The notes beneath the pieces are model-generated. The model saw only the letters and a program-made list of their open reading frames with translations, had not been told where the DNA came from and ran no database searches. A DNA stretch of 17,896 nucleotides. It comes from Parcubacteria group bacterium GW2011_GWA2_47_7. Lineage in GTDB: Bacteria > Patescibacteriota > Minisyncoccia > Phycocordibacterales > UBA6899. Shown piece by piece: positions 5,152-13,105 of this stretch. Location: the NCBI GenBank assembly GCA_000999395.1, contig LCOM01000023.1, positions 1 through 17,896 of the forward strand. The letters are read 5' to 3'. How positions within the stretch are numbered: the stretch's first letter is position 1; each line of letters begins with the position of its first letter. Made by a program: the position numbers and the translations under genes.

Positions 5152-5904
5152 TTATAAATATTTATTTGGTGTATTGATAACGATACCAGTATGCGGGTAT
5201 TCGACATGGCTTCGTGGGGCGAGTCTCTTGATCTTTTCGCACATGAGCAGGATGGCAATAATGAATATCCACAATCCGGCGAAGATCTGATAGAGAAATG
5301 CACCTTCACTTACAATTATAGAGAAGTTAAATAATGTATGCAATGTTATGGCTCCAAGCAGTCCCACCAAGGCAGCTAGCCGTCTTTGGGAGCGTATTTC
5401 ATAGAAAGAAAATGCCACCATTACTCCCACAAAACCGCTTGCTCCGACATGGAGGAGCGTTGCCCCAATAAAACGAAAATTACCCAAAAGGATGGTTGCA
5501 ACTGCATCGCCATTGCCGAGTGGGTTTAATAAGAACATTGTATTTTCGAGAGCTGCAAACCCGAGTGCAATGGTCATAAAATAAATGACCGCATCGATTG
5601 GCTCATCAAAATATTTACTGCGGAGAGCAACGATATAGATACCCAAAAATTTCAGCACTTCTTCAATGAAGGCCCAAATGGCAAGCAGTGCGAAGTCGCT
5701 TCCTGCGAGGTTTTCTGCGGCGAATTTCTCTAACGGGAAGGCAAGTGCTGTAGCAAGCATGCCGACCAGAAATGAAAGAATGATCAGTCCGCGAGGTTCG
5801 CGGTGAAGTTTATCTTCCTTGAGCCAAAACCATAGCCAGAACACCGCAGGGAGAATTCCCCCAAGGAGTGCGATAAACACCATGCTCGGCGTTACATCAG
5901 ACAT
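5152..5904 (-). CDS. PrsW-like intramembrane protease
   Basis: A 250-residue polytopic membrane protein of the PrsW family (peptidase family M82), related to CPBP/Abi proteases. B. subtilis PrsW performs site-1 cleavage of the anti-sigma factor RsiW; the substrate here is unknown. About seven hydrophobic helices are visible. The family motifs are EEVLKF (E81-E82), ALGFAALEN (E120, N121), RFIGATLLHVGASG (H152) and LHTLFN (H189), all within or next to helices, as expected for the active site. The C-terminal 27 residues are soluble and basic. It lies 34 nt after valS and 2 nt before hsp20. It may be read from valS or from a weak TGTTAT box at 5924-5929. Confidence 0.88.
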   Translation of the reverse strand: MSDVTPSMVFIALLGGILPAVFWLWFWLKEDKLHREPRGLIILSFLVGMLATALAFPLEKFAAENLAGSDFALLAIWAFIEEVLKFLGIYIVALRSKYFDEPIDAVIYFMTIALGFAALENTMFLLNPLGNGDAVATILLGNFRFIGATLLHVGASGFVGVMVAFSFYEIRSQRRLAALVGLLGAITLHTLFNFSIIVSEGAFLYQIFAGLWIFIIAILLMCEKIKRLAPRSHVEYPHTGIVINTPNKYL

Positions 5905-5923
5905 TGCGTAATTGTTTTTACAA

Positions 5924-5929
5924 ATAACA
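5924..5929 (-). promoter_or_regulatory. Possible internal -10 box before the PrsW-like gene
   Basis: TGTTAT on the minus strand in the short valS-prsW gap, 19 nt before the start codon. No -35 can be separated from the valS coding end. Confidence 0.3.
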
Positions 5930-5938
5930 TGCTAAGCA

Positions 5939-8140
5939 TTATTTTGTCATAGCGTCCACAGGCCATTTGGTCACCATGAGTTGCTGTCCGCCTTCAGGAA
6001 TGCTTCCCCATATCTCTTCGGTGACAAAAGGGATGAATGGATGCTGAAGTTTCAAGAGTTCCAGCCATATATATCTGAGTAGCCACTGCCGCGGAGCTCG
6101 AACGGACGCATCTTCACTGAGGAGTGCTTCCTTGCTCTCTTCCAGTATAACATCAGCAAATATATGCCATGTGTAGTCGTAGAGTTTTTCGCCGGCAAGG
6201 TGAAGTTTGAATTCACTGATATGTTGATCTACGTACCTGGCAACATCGTTGAACTCCGCCAAAATCTCCTCCTCCCGAGACGAAAGCACCGGCTTTTTTG
6301 TTGTATCAACATCATTTGTGCTTGAAAGCACAAAGCGCGCGATATTCCATATTTTATTTGTATACTTTTTATATCCGCGCACCTTCTCCTCAGAAAGACT
6401 CATGTCGGAACCAGGACCTGCACCGATGATGAGCGAGAGCCTCGTCGCATCTGCGCCGTATTTTGCGATCATGTCCAGTGGGTCAATCGTGTTTCCAATC
6501 GACTTACTCATTTTCTTTCCCTTTGCATCTCGGACAAGTCCGTGAAGATATACCGTGCGAAAGGGGACAGTACCAAGGTGATAACCAGACATGAGTACCA
6601 TGCGGGCCACCCAGAAAAATAGAATATCATAACCCGTCTCAAGGAGGTCGGTGGGGTGGTAGTCATGGAGGTCTTTTGCATTCTTGTCGGGCCAGCCAAG
6701 TGTAGAAAAAGTCCAAAGCCCAGAGGAAAACCACGTATCGAGGGTGTCTGGGTCTTGCTCCCATCCATCACCAGCGGGCGCATCAATGCCAGCGTAGGTC
6801 TCATCACCTTTGTACCAGACGGGAATGCGATGCCCATACCAGATTTGGCGGGAGATGCACCAAGGGCGCAGGTTGTCGACCCATTGGAAGTACGTCTTCT
6901 CGAAACGTTCTGGGAGGATGATGATTGCACTATTTGCGACCGCTTTCTTCATTATCTCCTTCAGTGTTGTTTGCTGTCCCTTTGCTATACCAGGGATGCC
7001 ATCGCCCTTCATGGCAAATTCTTTCTCGACGTCTATCCACCACTGCAGTTTCGGCAACGGTTCAATGATGCCCCCAGTGCGTTCCGCTGTTGCGATATTT
7101 TGACTTACTTCCTCCTCTTTTTCGATAAGCCCTTCCGTTCGAAGAATTTCGACGATACTCGTCCGCGCATCCGTGACCTTCTTTCCCAAAATGCGCTCGT
7201 CTCCGACAATCATTTTTGCATACTCATTGATTACTTGTTTGTGTGGGAGTTTGTGTCTCATCGCGATTTCGGAGTCAATCTGACTATGAGCAGGAGTGAC
7301 ACCTAGTGCACCTGTTCCAAAATCCTTTTCTACTGATTCGTCAGCGACAATTTTTATATCCAAATGTACACCACAAAACTCACCGGAGAATGTTTGTCCG
7401 ACAAATGTTCCGTATCGCGTGTCATCCGGATGTACCGCAACGGCGACATCCCCAACTTTTGTTTCGGGTCTTGTGGTTGAGATGGCAATAGGGAAGTCCT
7501 TCCAATAGCGAAATGTATACATTGTCGACTTACGCTCCTCGTGCACAATCTCGTCGTCGGAAATAGTTGTTTGACCCTTTGGGTCCCAATTCACAATGCG
7601 AGCGCCACGATAGATGAGTCCGTCATCGTACATGCTCTTGAATGCAGTGCGCACTGCGAGTGAGCGTTCAGTATCGAGCGTAAAGGCCTCGCGACTCCAG
7701 TCAATTGATGCACCTAATTTCTTTATTTGATTGACGATGGTGTCGTGGCTTTCTGAAGCAAATTTTTCAACGCGTGCAATAAATGCGTCTCGACCCATTT
7801 TCTGCTTGTTCAATCCTTCTTTTTCAATAATTTTTTCTACTTTTGATTGCGTTGCTATTGCCGCATGATCGGTACCCGGTACCCACAATGTTCTTTTTCC
7901 TTTCATGCGCTCATAGCGAACGATGATGTCTTCTACTGCAATCATTGCGGCATGGCCCATGTGAAGCACTCCGGTCACATTAGGTGGAGGGAGGACGATT
8001 GAGAATGTCTCTGCCTCTTCGCTCGTAATGCCTTTTTCTATGCATGTATCCGGATTAAAAAAGTCGGATTCAGTCCAATCTGCGTAAATGCGATCTTCCG
8101 TATCTTCTGGTTTATAGGGGGTGAGAAATTTATCGTCCAT
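5939..8140 (-). CDS. valS: Valyl-tRNA synthetase, lacking the C-terminal arm
   Basis: Class I synthetase that charges tRNA-Val and edits Thr-tRNA-Val. The catalytic domain begins PPPNVTGVLHMGHA, with the HIGH-type motif HMGH at 60-63 and GTDHAAIATQ at 89-98. The CP1 editing domain lies about 205-350 (STTRPETKVGDVAVAV, GTGALGVTPAHS). WCISRQIWYGHRIPVWY (427-443) and KMSKS (543-547) complete the active site. The anticodon-binding helical bundle runs about 590-715. The protein ends at residue 733 just after that domain, without the C-terminal coiled-coil arm that brings typical bacterial ValRS to about 870-950 residues. The stop is followed by an intergenic gap and another gene, so this is a natural end, not a window truncation. 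A TATAAT lies 7 nt upstream of the ATG. Confidence 0.97.
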   Translation of the reverse strand: MDDKFLTPYKPEDTEDRIYADWTESDFFNPDTCIEKGITSEEAETFSIVLPPPNVTGVLHMGHAAMIAVEDIIVRYERMKGKRTLWVPGTDHAAIATQSKVEKIIEKEGLNKQKMGRDAFIARVEKFASESHDTIVNQIKKLGASIDWSREAFTLDTERSLAVRTAFKSMYDDGLIYRGARIVNWDPKGQTTISDDEIVHEERKSTMYTFRYWKDFPIAISTTRPETKVGDVAVAVHPDDTRYGTFVGQTFSGEFCGVHLDIKIVADESVEKDFGTGALGVTPAHSQIDSEIAMRHKLPHKQVINEYAKMIVGDERILGKKVTDARTSIVEILRTEGLIEKEEEVSQNIATAERTGGIIEPLPKLQWWIDVEKEFAMKGDGIPGIAKGQQTTLKEIMKKAVANSAIIILPERFEKTYFQWVDNLRPWCISRQIWYGHRIPVWYKGDETYAGIDAPAGDGWEQDPDTLDTWFSSGLWTFSTLGWPDKNAKDLHDYHPTDLLETGYDILFFWVARMVLMSGYHLGTVPFRTVYLHGLVRDAKGKKMSKSIGNTIDPLDMIAKYGADATRLSLIIGAGPGSDMSLSEEKVRGYKKYTNKIWNIARFVLSSTNDVDTTKKPVLSSREEEILAEFNDVARYVDQHISEFKLHLAGEKLYDYTWHIFADVILEESKEALLSEDASVRAPRQWLLRYIWLELLKLQHPFIPFVTEEIWGSIPEGGQQLMVTKWPVDAMTK

Positions 8141-8147
8141 TTGTGAG

Positions 8148-8153
8148 ATTATA
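8148..8153 (-). promoter_or_regulatory. -10 box of valS (leaderless)
   Basis: A consensus TATAAT, separated from the valS ATG by 7 nt (CTCACAA). Normal -10 to start spacing puts the first transcribed base on or next to the A of the start codon. Confidence 0.7.
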
Positions 8154-8219
8154 TCATGAAAGAAGACGTGCTGTGCTTCAGGTGAATTGGAGTAGGTGTT
8201 TCTTTGGTGAGATACTGAT

Positions 8220-8272
8220 AATGTCCTATAAAATTTCTATAGGACAACGTAAAGGACATTCGAATGTCCTTT
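8220..8272. promoter_or_regulatory. Paired palindromes in the valS / surface-protein divergent region
   Basis: Two adjacent dyads. GTCCTATA (8223-8230) pairs with TATAGGAC (8238-8245) across a 7-nt loop. 8251-8272 is a perfect 22-bp palindrome with arms AAAGGACATTC / GAATGTCCTTT. They share the AGGACA/TGTCCT motif, so arms 1 and 3 or 2 and 4 can also pair. No T-tract follows. An operator pair or RNA switch is possible. The rest of 8154-8502 holds only promoter-like sequence and no supportable gene. Confidence 0.5.
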
Positions 8273-8310
8273 AGAAGGCTTCGTTGAGCCGTGTAAAAGA
8301 TAAACACATC

Positions 8311-8339
8311 TTGACAAAATGTAAAGGAAGACTTAGACT
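8311..8339 (+). promoter_or_regulatory. Promoter of the surface-protein gene
   Basis: A consensus TTGACA (8311-8316), 17-nt spacer, TAGACT (8334-8339). The leader to the ATG at 8503 would be about 155 nt. A second candidate, TTTACA (8392-8397) with TATTAT (8414-8419) at 16-nt spacing, lies downstream. Confidence 0.6.
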
Positions 8340-8502
8340 TTGATAAACAATTTCGTACGTTTGCTTTTTGTCGCGCTTTCACTGTCGTAACTTTACATTA
8401 AATTATAAATTCTTATTATTTTCTTCTTACCAACAGGCAGAAGTTTGTTTTCGTATTCATTAATATTTCTCACTTTTACTAACTTTTTTCACTACATTTA
8501 TC

Positions 8503-9573
8503 ATGCAGAATATCTTCAAAATATCGAACGGAGACCTGAAAAAAAGAGTACTTACCGTACTCATGGGGATTTCCCTTTTGCTTCAGGGAGGCGGATCTCC
8601 ACTTATCGCATATGCGTTCGTTAATCCGTTTGCAATAATTAACGCAACAAAGATCATTTGTGATAGCGAAACCATGCTTCCTAATTGGGGATTGGGTGGA
8701 CCAGATATTTCAGCAAATACTGCAACTGATTACATCGCAAGCCATTCGGGTTGTCACTTGGCTTCAGGTTGGGAGTTTCAGTGGGGATACGCGGGGGTGA
8801 GAGATTTGTCCGGTGACTTTGTCGGCATTGCAGATGGTTCAAAGGGTCCGGGGACGCAGACGGGGACTGGTGGGGATGAGTGGAAAACATTTGGACCATC
8901 GTCGCCAAACGGCGTTGCGGTTGCAGATGTGCTACTTAAGTCAGAGACTGATATCATTTTGGTTCGCGAGGTAGCACAAGATGGTTACATTCCTTTCAAG
9001 TATGACCCGGCACACCAAAGCAATGCAAACGCGGTAAGTGCCGAAATGTACTGCAATAACGATGTTCTCAACTACGATAATTACGATAAAATTATTTCTC
9101 CGCAAGTGCGAAATACATATTATTGTATTGCGTTTAATGCACTGAAGACTGATATCCCGCCAAATAATCAAAAGCCGGTTATTTCTGTGGTAGGGACAAA
9201 TCCAGCTGAGGTTATCCTTGGTAGCACATACGTTGACCAGGGGGCTACCGTGTTTGATTCCGAAGACGGACAAATAAACAGTAAGCTTGTGACTTCGGGG
9301 AGTGTCGATGTGAACACATTGGGAGTATATACAATTACCTACAATGCAACTGATACAGCGAACTTGTCGGCTGATACTAAGACGCGCACAGTGACCGTCG
9401 TTTCTACGCCGGTCTGTCTCGCACCCGTTGATCTGATGCTTGTTATCGATCGCTCGGGGAGCATGAAATTTGATGGAACGAATCCTGAGCAGCCATTGAA
9501 GCAGGCATTTTACAGGGAGACGTTTTCGCGAGTATTACTGCCTATGATGGAACAAATATTGGTGCTGCAATAA
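8503..9573 (+). CDS. Surface protein, N-terminal fragment (VWA domain broken by frameshift)
   Basis: N-terminal 356 codons of a secreted or anchored surface protein whose frame is lost inside a von Willebrand A domain. A basic N-terminus and hydrophobic segment (about 16-40, ending AYAF) form a signal or anchor. Residues 45-215 form a Cys-containing domain I do not recognise. A DUF5011 Ig-like repeat follows at about 224-300 (KPVISVVGTNP...TYVDQGATVFDSEDG). The VWA begins LMLVIDRSGSM, with the MIDAS DxSxS at D316, S318, S320. After EQPLKQA (about 9507) the frame gives unrelated residues and a stop. In the frame of the next gene the same DNA reads ILQGDVFASITAYDGTNIGA, a normal later VWA segment. 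About 60 residues of the domain seem missing at the junction. Real mutation or assembly error cannot be told apart here. Confidence 0.85.
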   Translation: MQNIFKISNGDLKKRVLTVLMGISLLLQGGGSPLIAYAFVNPFAIINATKIICDSETMLPNWGLGGPDISANTATDYIASHSGCHLASGWEFQWGYAGVRDLSGDFVGIADGSKGPGTQTGTGGDEWKTFGPSSPNGVAVADVLLKSETDIILVREVAQDGYIPFKYDPAHQSNANAVSAEMYCNNDVLNYDNYDKIISPQVRNTYYCIAFNALKTDIPPNNQKPVISVVGTNPAEVILGSTYVDQGATVFDSEDGQINSKLVTSGSVDVNTLGVYTITYNATDTANLSADTKTRTVTVVSTPVCLAPVDLMLVIDRSGSMKFDGTNPEQPLKQAFYRETFSRVLLPMMEQILVLQ

Positions 9574-12500
9574 TGAAGGCAACCAACGAGATGACTACGA
9601 ATGGGCGTATTGGTACGAAACATGTCATGGTGCTTCTCTCTGACGGTGTTCCTGAGGTGTTGGGAATGACAACAGCCGAAGCTAGTGCCGATGCAGTCGC
9701 AAAAGCAACAACAGCGAAATCTCTGGGTACCGTCGTCTATACCATTGGATTGGGTGCGAATGTCAATCCAACTCTGATGAAGCAAATCGCCTCACTTCCG
9801 GCAAATTATTATTTTGCTCCTACTGGAGCAGCTCTCGCATCTATTTACCAAACGATAGCCGCCACCGAGTGTCGACGTGACCCCGCAACGGTCTCAGGAA
9901 CAAAGATAAATGATGTAAACGCAAATGGCACCATTAATCAGGGTGAAATAGGGATTGAGGGTTGGGAAATCACACTTACTGAGGTTGCGGGAAATGGCCT
10001 TGTGTTGAGAACAAATACTGGCATTGGTGGTGATTTTGAATTCAGCGATGTTATTCCGGGTAATTATTTGCTTTGTGAAGTTGCACGGACAGGATGGGTT
10101 CAGACCGCACCAAGTGTCGCAGTTTATAGTGGATGTTATTTCCTCAATCTTGACCCTGGCGCAGTGCTTGCCGAACAAAATTTCTTAAACACCGAATCGA
10201 ATAAACCGCAGTGTCGCGATGGGAAGGATAATGACAATGACGGTAAGATTGACTTCGTCGGAGGGGATGCTGGTTGTAATGATCCTGAGGATAATGACGA
10301 GAATCAGAAACCAATAATTTCGGTTATTGGAACTAATCCGGCAATAGTGACTCTTGGCGATACATACTCTGACCAGAGTGCAACGGTGGCAGATCCCGAG
10401 GAGGGCGATATTACCGCGAAGCTTGTGACGACCGGAACGGTTGATACGAGCGTTATGGGTAATTATACAATCACGTACAATGCAACTGATTCGCAGAACG
10501 TTTCCGCCGTTACAAAAACGCGTACCGTACGTGTCGTTGTAGCCTGTGCTGATGGCAGAGATAATGATAGTGATGGAAAGATCGACTTTGCAGGCGGGGA
10601 TACTGGGTGTGATAATCCAGGGGACAATGACGAGAATAATCGACCAGTGATTACTATTCTTGGTGCAAATCCATTTAATGTTACGCAGGATGGGACCTTT
10701 ACTGACCCAGGTGCAACTGCGTTTGATCCAGAAGAATTAGACGTGACGTCTGCAATTGTAATAGCTGGAAGTATCGATACGTCTCTCGTGGGATCATACA
10801 CACTTCGTTACAATGTCTACTCAGAAGATCTCGGTTGTGATAATTCAGAGGACAATGATGAGAATGAGAAGCCAGTAATCACCGTTCTGGGTGATGATCC
10901 ATTTGTTGTCTATCTTGGTACAACATTTGTTGATCCTAGTGCAACCGTGGTTGATCCTGAAGAGGGGGACATCACGACACCGAATCTTGTGACGACGGGT
11001 ATTGTTGATAGTAATATACTTGGTATATATACCGTCACCTATAACGCTGCAGACTCGAAGGGTCTTGCCGCAGATACAAAATCACGTACGGTAAAAGTGG
11101 TGACGAGTTGTTCAGATGGCAAGGACAATGATGGCGATACCCTTATCGATTTCCCAGCGGATCTCGGTTGCGATTCAGTGACTGATGATAGCGAGAATGC
11201 CAAACCAGTCATATCACTCCTTGGTGATGTCGTCATGAATCTTATCGTCGGTACACCGTATGTTGAGGCAGGCGCCACTGTCCACGATGAAGAGGACGGA
11301 CAAATATCTAATAAACTTGTTATTTTTGGTACAGTAGACTCTCATACTTCCGGCGCATATGTCATTACTTATAACGCAACCGACTCGGTGAATGTTGCCG
11401 CAGATGAAGTGTCGCGTACGATCAATGTGAGCTCTGGGCAGTGTACGGAAAACTGTGGTGGTAGTACTCCGCCAGCATGTTCTGACGGAAGTGATAACGA
11501 TGGAGATGGTTTAGCTGATTTTCCGAGAGATCCTGGTTGTGATTCACCGCAAGATAACGATGAGCGAGATACAGGGCCAGTAATTACATTGCTTGGTGCA
11601 AATCCGATGAGCATCGCTGTCGGAACAGTATTTGTCGACCCAGGTGCGACTGCGTATGATCCGCAAGATGGTGATATTACGTCGCTTATCGTAGTCACGG
11701 GGTCAGTGAATTCCAGTAGTGCTGGTGCATATACGCTAACGTACAATGTCTCTGATGCTCAAGGACATGCTGCGACTCCAGTCGACCGAACGGTAAATGT
11801 AATTTCTGGTGGCGGAGGATGTACTTCTAACTGTGGAGGAACCGAATCGCTCATTATTACGAATGAGAAACTTACATCGACTGGTACAACAACGGTACTT
11901 ATCACGTGGAATACCAATCTTCCCTCGGATAGTCGCGTTGCATACGGACTTGATCCGGTCGTGACGCTCGGAGTTCAGCCTCTTTACGGATATGACCTCA
12001 CGACCGCGACGGATGCAACGGCAACCACATCGCACTCAGTGACCGTCGAAGGAATTCCATCTTCAGCTTCTGCGTACTTCCGACCTGTGTCGACAGCAGG
12101 AACACAGTCAGCTGTGGGAATGGAATTGACGCGCGGTGGTGTACTTGGTGAATCAACTGAATGCTTCTACCTCAACGAATACATGCGCCTCGGTGCAAAC
12201 AATACGCCCTCTGAGGTGACGAAGTTACAATCTTTTCTTCGTAATTTCGAAGGATTCACCACCCTTGAAGTAAATGGATTCTTCGATATCACTACCGATG
12301 TGGCCGTACGTCAATTCCAGGATAAATACAAGACCGACGTGCTTATTCCCTGGAATCTCCCCGCAAATACCGGTTATGTGTATTACACGACGCAGAAAAA
12401 AATAAACGAAATATATTGTCAGCGCGAATTTCCGATGAATGCCATGCAAATCACCGAGATAATGGCATATCGTCAGCTTGTAAACGAATCACGTATTCAT

Positions 12501-12953
12501 GGAGATGTGATGCCTGTGTCCTCAGTGAACACTAATACTGAAACTTCTGGTGACGTTGCTGGTGCGAACAGCGAAAAATTGGATGGGATTGCGGAAGCAA
12601 ACACATCTGGCTTGCTAGCTGATGTCGTTCTTACTGAGACGCCTGCTGATGCTCCCGTGAAGGTTAATCGAGGAAGGATTGCCCTCGCAGATCTCTTGGC
12701 AACTGCTCCACGCTTGAGTAACGAACTTTCTGGCACGGATGAAGACCAGGATCTTTCAGAAGAAGATGCCGAGTTTGGTGTCGTCGCCGGAGTAAGCACT
12801 AAAAGTGGTCTTGCTGCTACCATTGAGTCGCTCACAGATAGACTTCATCTTTCCAGTGCTTCACTCATTCTTCTTGGTCTTTTGCTCATCCTTGCGGTGA
12901 CTCTTGGGATTTACTTCATAAAAAATTATAATCGCAGTAATGAGACGCAGTAA
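9573..12953 (+). CDS. Surface protein, C-terminal fragment (VWA end, SdrD-B-like, DUF5011 repeats, peptidoglycan-binding, TM anchor)
   Basis: Continuation of the preceding gene in another frame; the open frame enters from about 9507, so the ATG at 9573 is probably not a genuine start. Order by residue: rest of the VWA domain (1-95, HVMVLLSDGVPE); SdrD-B-like domain (107-205, GTKINDVNANGTINQGEIGI); then five DUF5011 Ig-like repeats at about 246-322, 357-414, 433-511, 543-620 and 668-744. Asp-rich, probably Ca-binding linkers (C-DG-DND-DG-ID pattern) separate most of them. The repeat at 357-414 is cut short and fused to the end of a linker. A fibronectin/phosphatase-N-like domain covers about 757-850. 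A peptidoglycan-binding domain lies at 863-949 (EVTKLQSFLRNFEG, TTQKKINEIYC). A Ser/Glu-rich stalk follows, and a C-terminal helix at about 1096-1116 with basic tail anchors it. A cell-surface adhesion role is inferred. Confidence 0.85.
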   Translation: MKATNEMTTNGRIGTKHVMVLLSDGVPEVLGMTTAEASADAVAKATTAKSLGTVVYTIGLGANVNPTLMKQIASLPANYYFAPTGAALASIYQTIAATECRRDPATVSGTKINDVNANGTINQGEIGIEGWEITLTEVAGNGLVLRTNTGIGGDFEFSDVIPGNYLLCEVARTGWVQTAPSVAVYSGCYFLNLDPGAVLAEQNFLNTESNKPQCRDGKDNDNDGKIDFVGGDAGCNDPEDNDENQKPIISVIGTNPAIVTLGDTYSDQSATVADPEEGDITAKLVTTGTVDTSVMGNYTITYNATDSQNVSAVTKTRTVRVVVACADGRDNDSDGKIDFAGGDTGCDNPGDNDENNRPVITILGANPFNVTQDGTFTDPGATAFDPEELDVTSAIVIAGSIDTSLVGSYTLRYNVYSEDLGCDNSEDNDENEKPVITVLGDDPFVVYLGTTFVDPSATVVDPEEGDITTPNLVTTGIVDSNILGIYTVTYNAADSKGLAADTKSRTVKVVTSCSDGKDNDGDTLIDFPADLGCDSVTDDSENAKPVISLLGDVVMNLIVGTPYVEAGATVHDEEDGQISNKLVIFGTVDSHTSGAYVITYNATDSVNVAADEVSRTINVSSGQCTENCGGSTPPACSDGSDNDGDGLADFPRDPGCDSPQDNDERDTGPVITLLGANPMSIAVGTVFVDPGATAYDPQDGDITSLIVVTGSVNSSSAGAYTLTYNVSDAQGHAATPVDRTVNVISGGGGCTSNCGGTESLIITNEKLTSTGTTTVLITWNTNLPSDSRVAYGLDPVVTLGVQPLYGYDLTTATDATATTSHSVTVEGIPSSASAYFRPVSTAGTQSAVGMELTRGGVLGESTECFYLNEYMRLGANNTPSEVTKLQSFLRNFEGFTTLEVNGFFDITTDVAVRQFQDKYKTDVLIPWNLPANTGYVYYTTQKKINEIYCQREFPMNAMQITEIMAYRQLVNESRIHGDVMPVSSVNTNTETSGDVAGANSEKLDGIAEANTSGLLADVVLTETPADAPVKVNRGRIALADLLATAPRLSNELSGTDEDQDLSEEDAEFGVVAGVSTKSGLAATIESLTDRLHLSSASLILLGLLLILAVTLGIYFIKNYNRSNETQ

Positions 12954-13069
12954 TTGATGTCCATTCATATTTCTAGATTCACAGCGTTCGCCGTAGTGAA
13001 TACAATCATATTGCGACTGAGACGCTAGGGTATGTTTAGCATTCAGGTAAGTGGTATCGCGGAGTAGGC

Positions 13070-13098
13070 TTTACCCGCACCGAGAAGGCGAGTAATAT
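13070..13098 (+). promoter_or_regulatory. Promoter of the glucan phosphorylase gene
   Basis: TTTACC (13070-13075), 17-nt spacer, TAATAT (13093-13098), with the ATG 8 bases after the -10, again implying leaderless transcription. The remaining 12954-13069 holds no visible gene or terminator. Confidence 0.55.
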
Positions 13099-13105
13099 TG
13101 AATAT

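Noticed and set aside
6656..7306. 216-codon reading frame antisense to valS
   Set aside because: valS is certain, and the antisense product looks like no known protein and has no start signals.
10200..11830. CRISPR-like or tandem DNA repeats
   Set aside because: The periodicity is protein-level: diverged DUF5011 and Asp-rich units with no conserved DNA repeat or spacer pattern.
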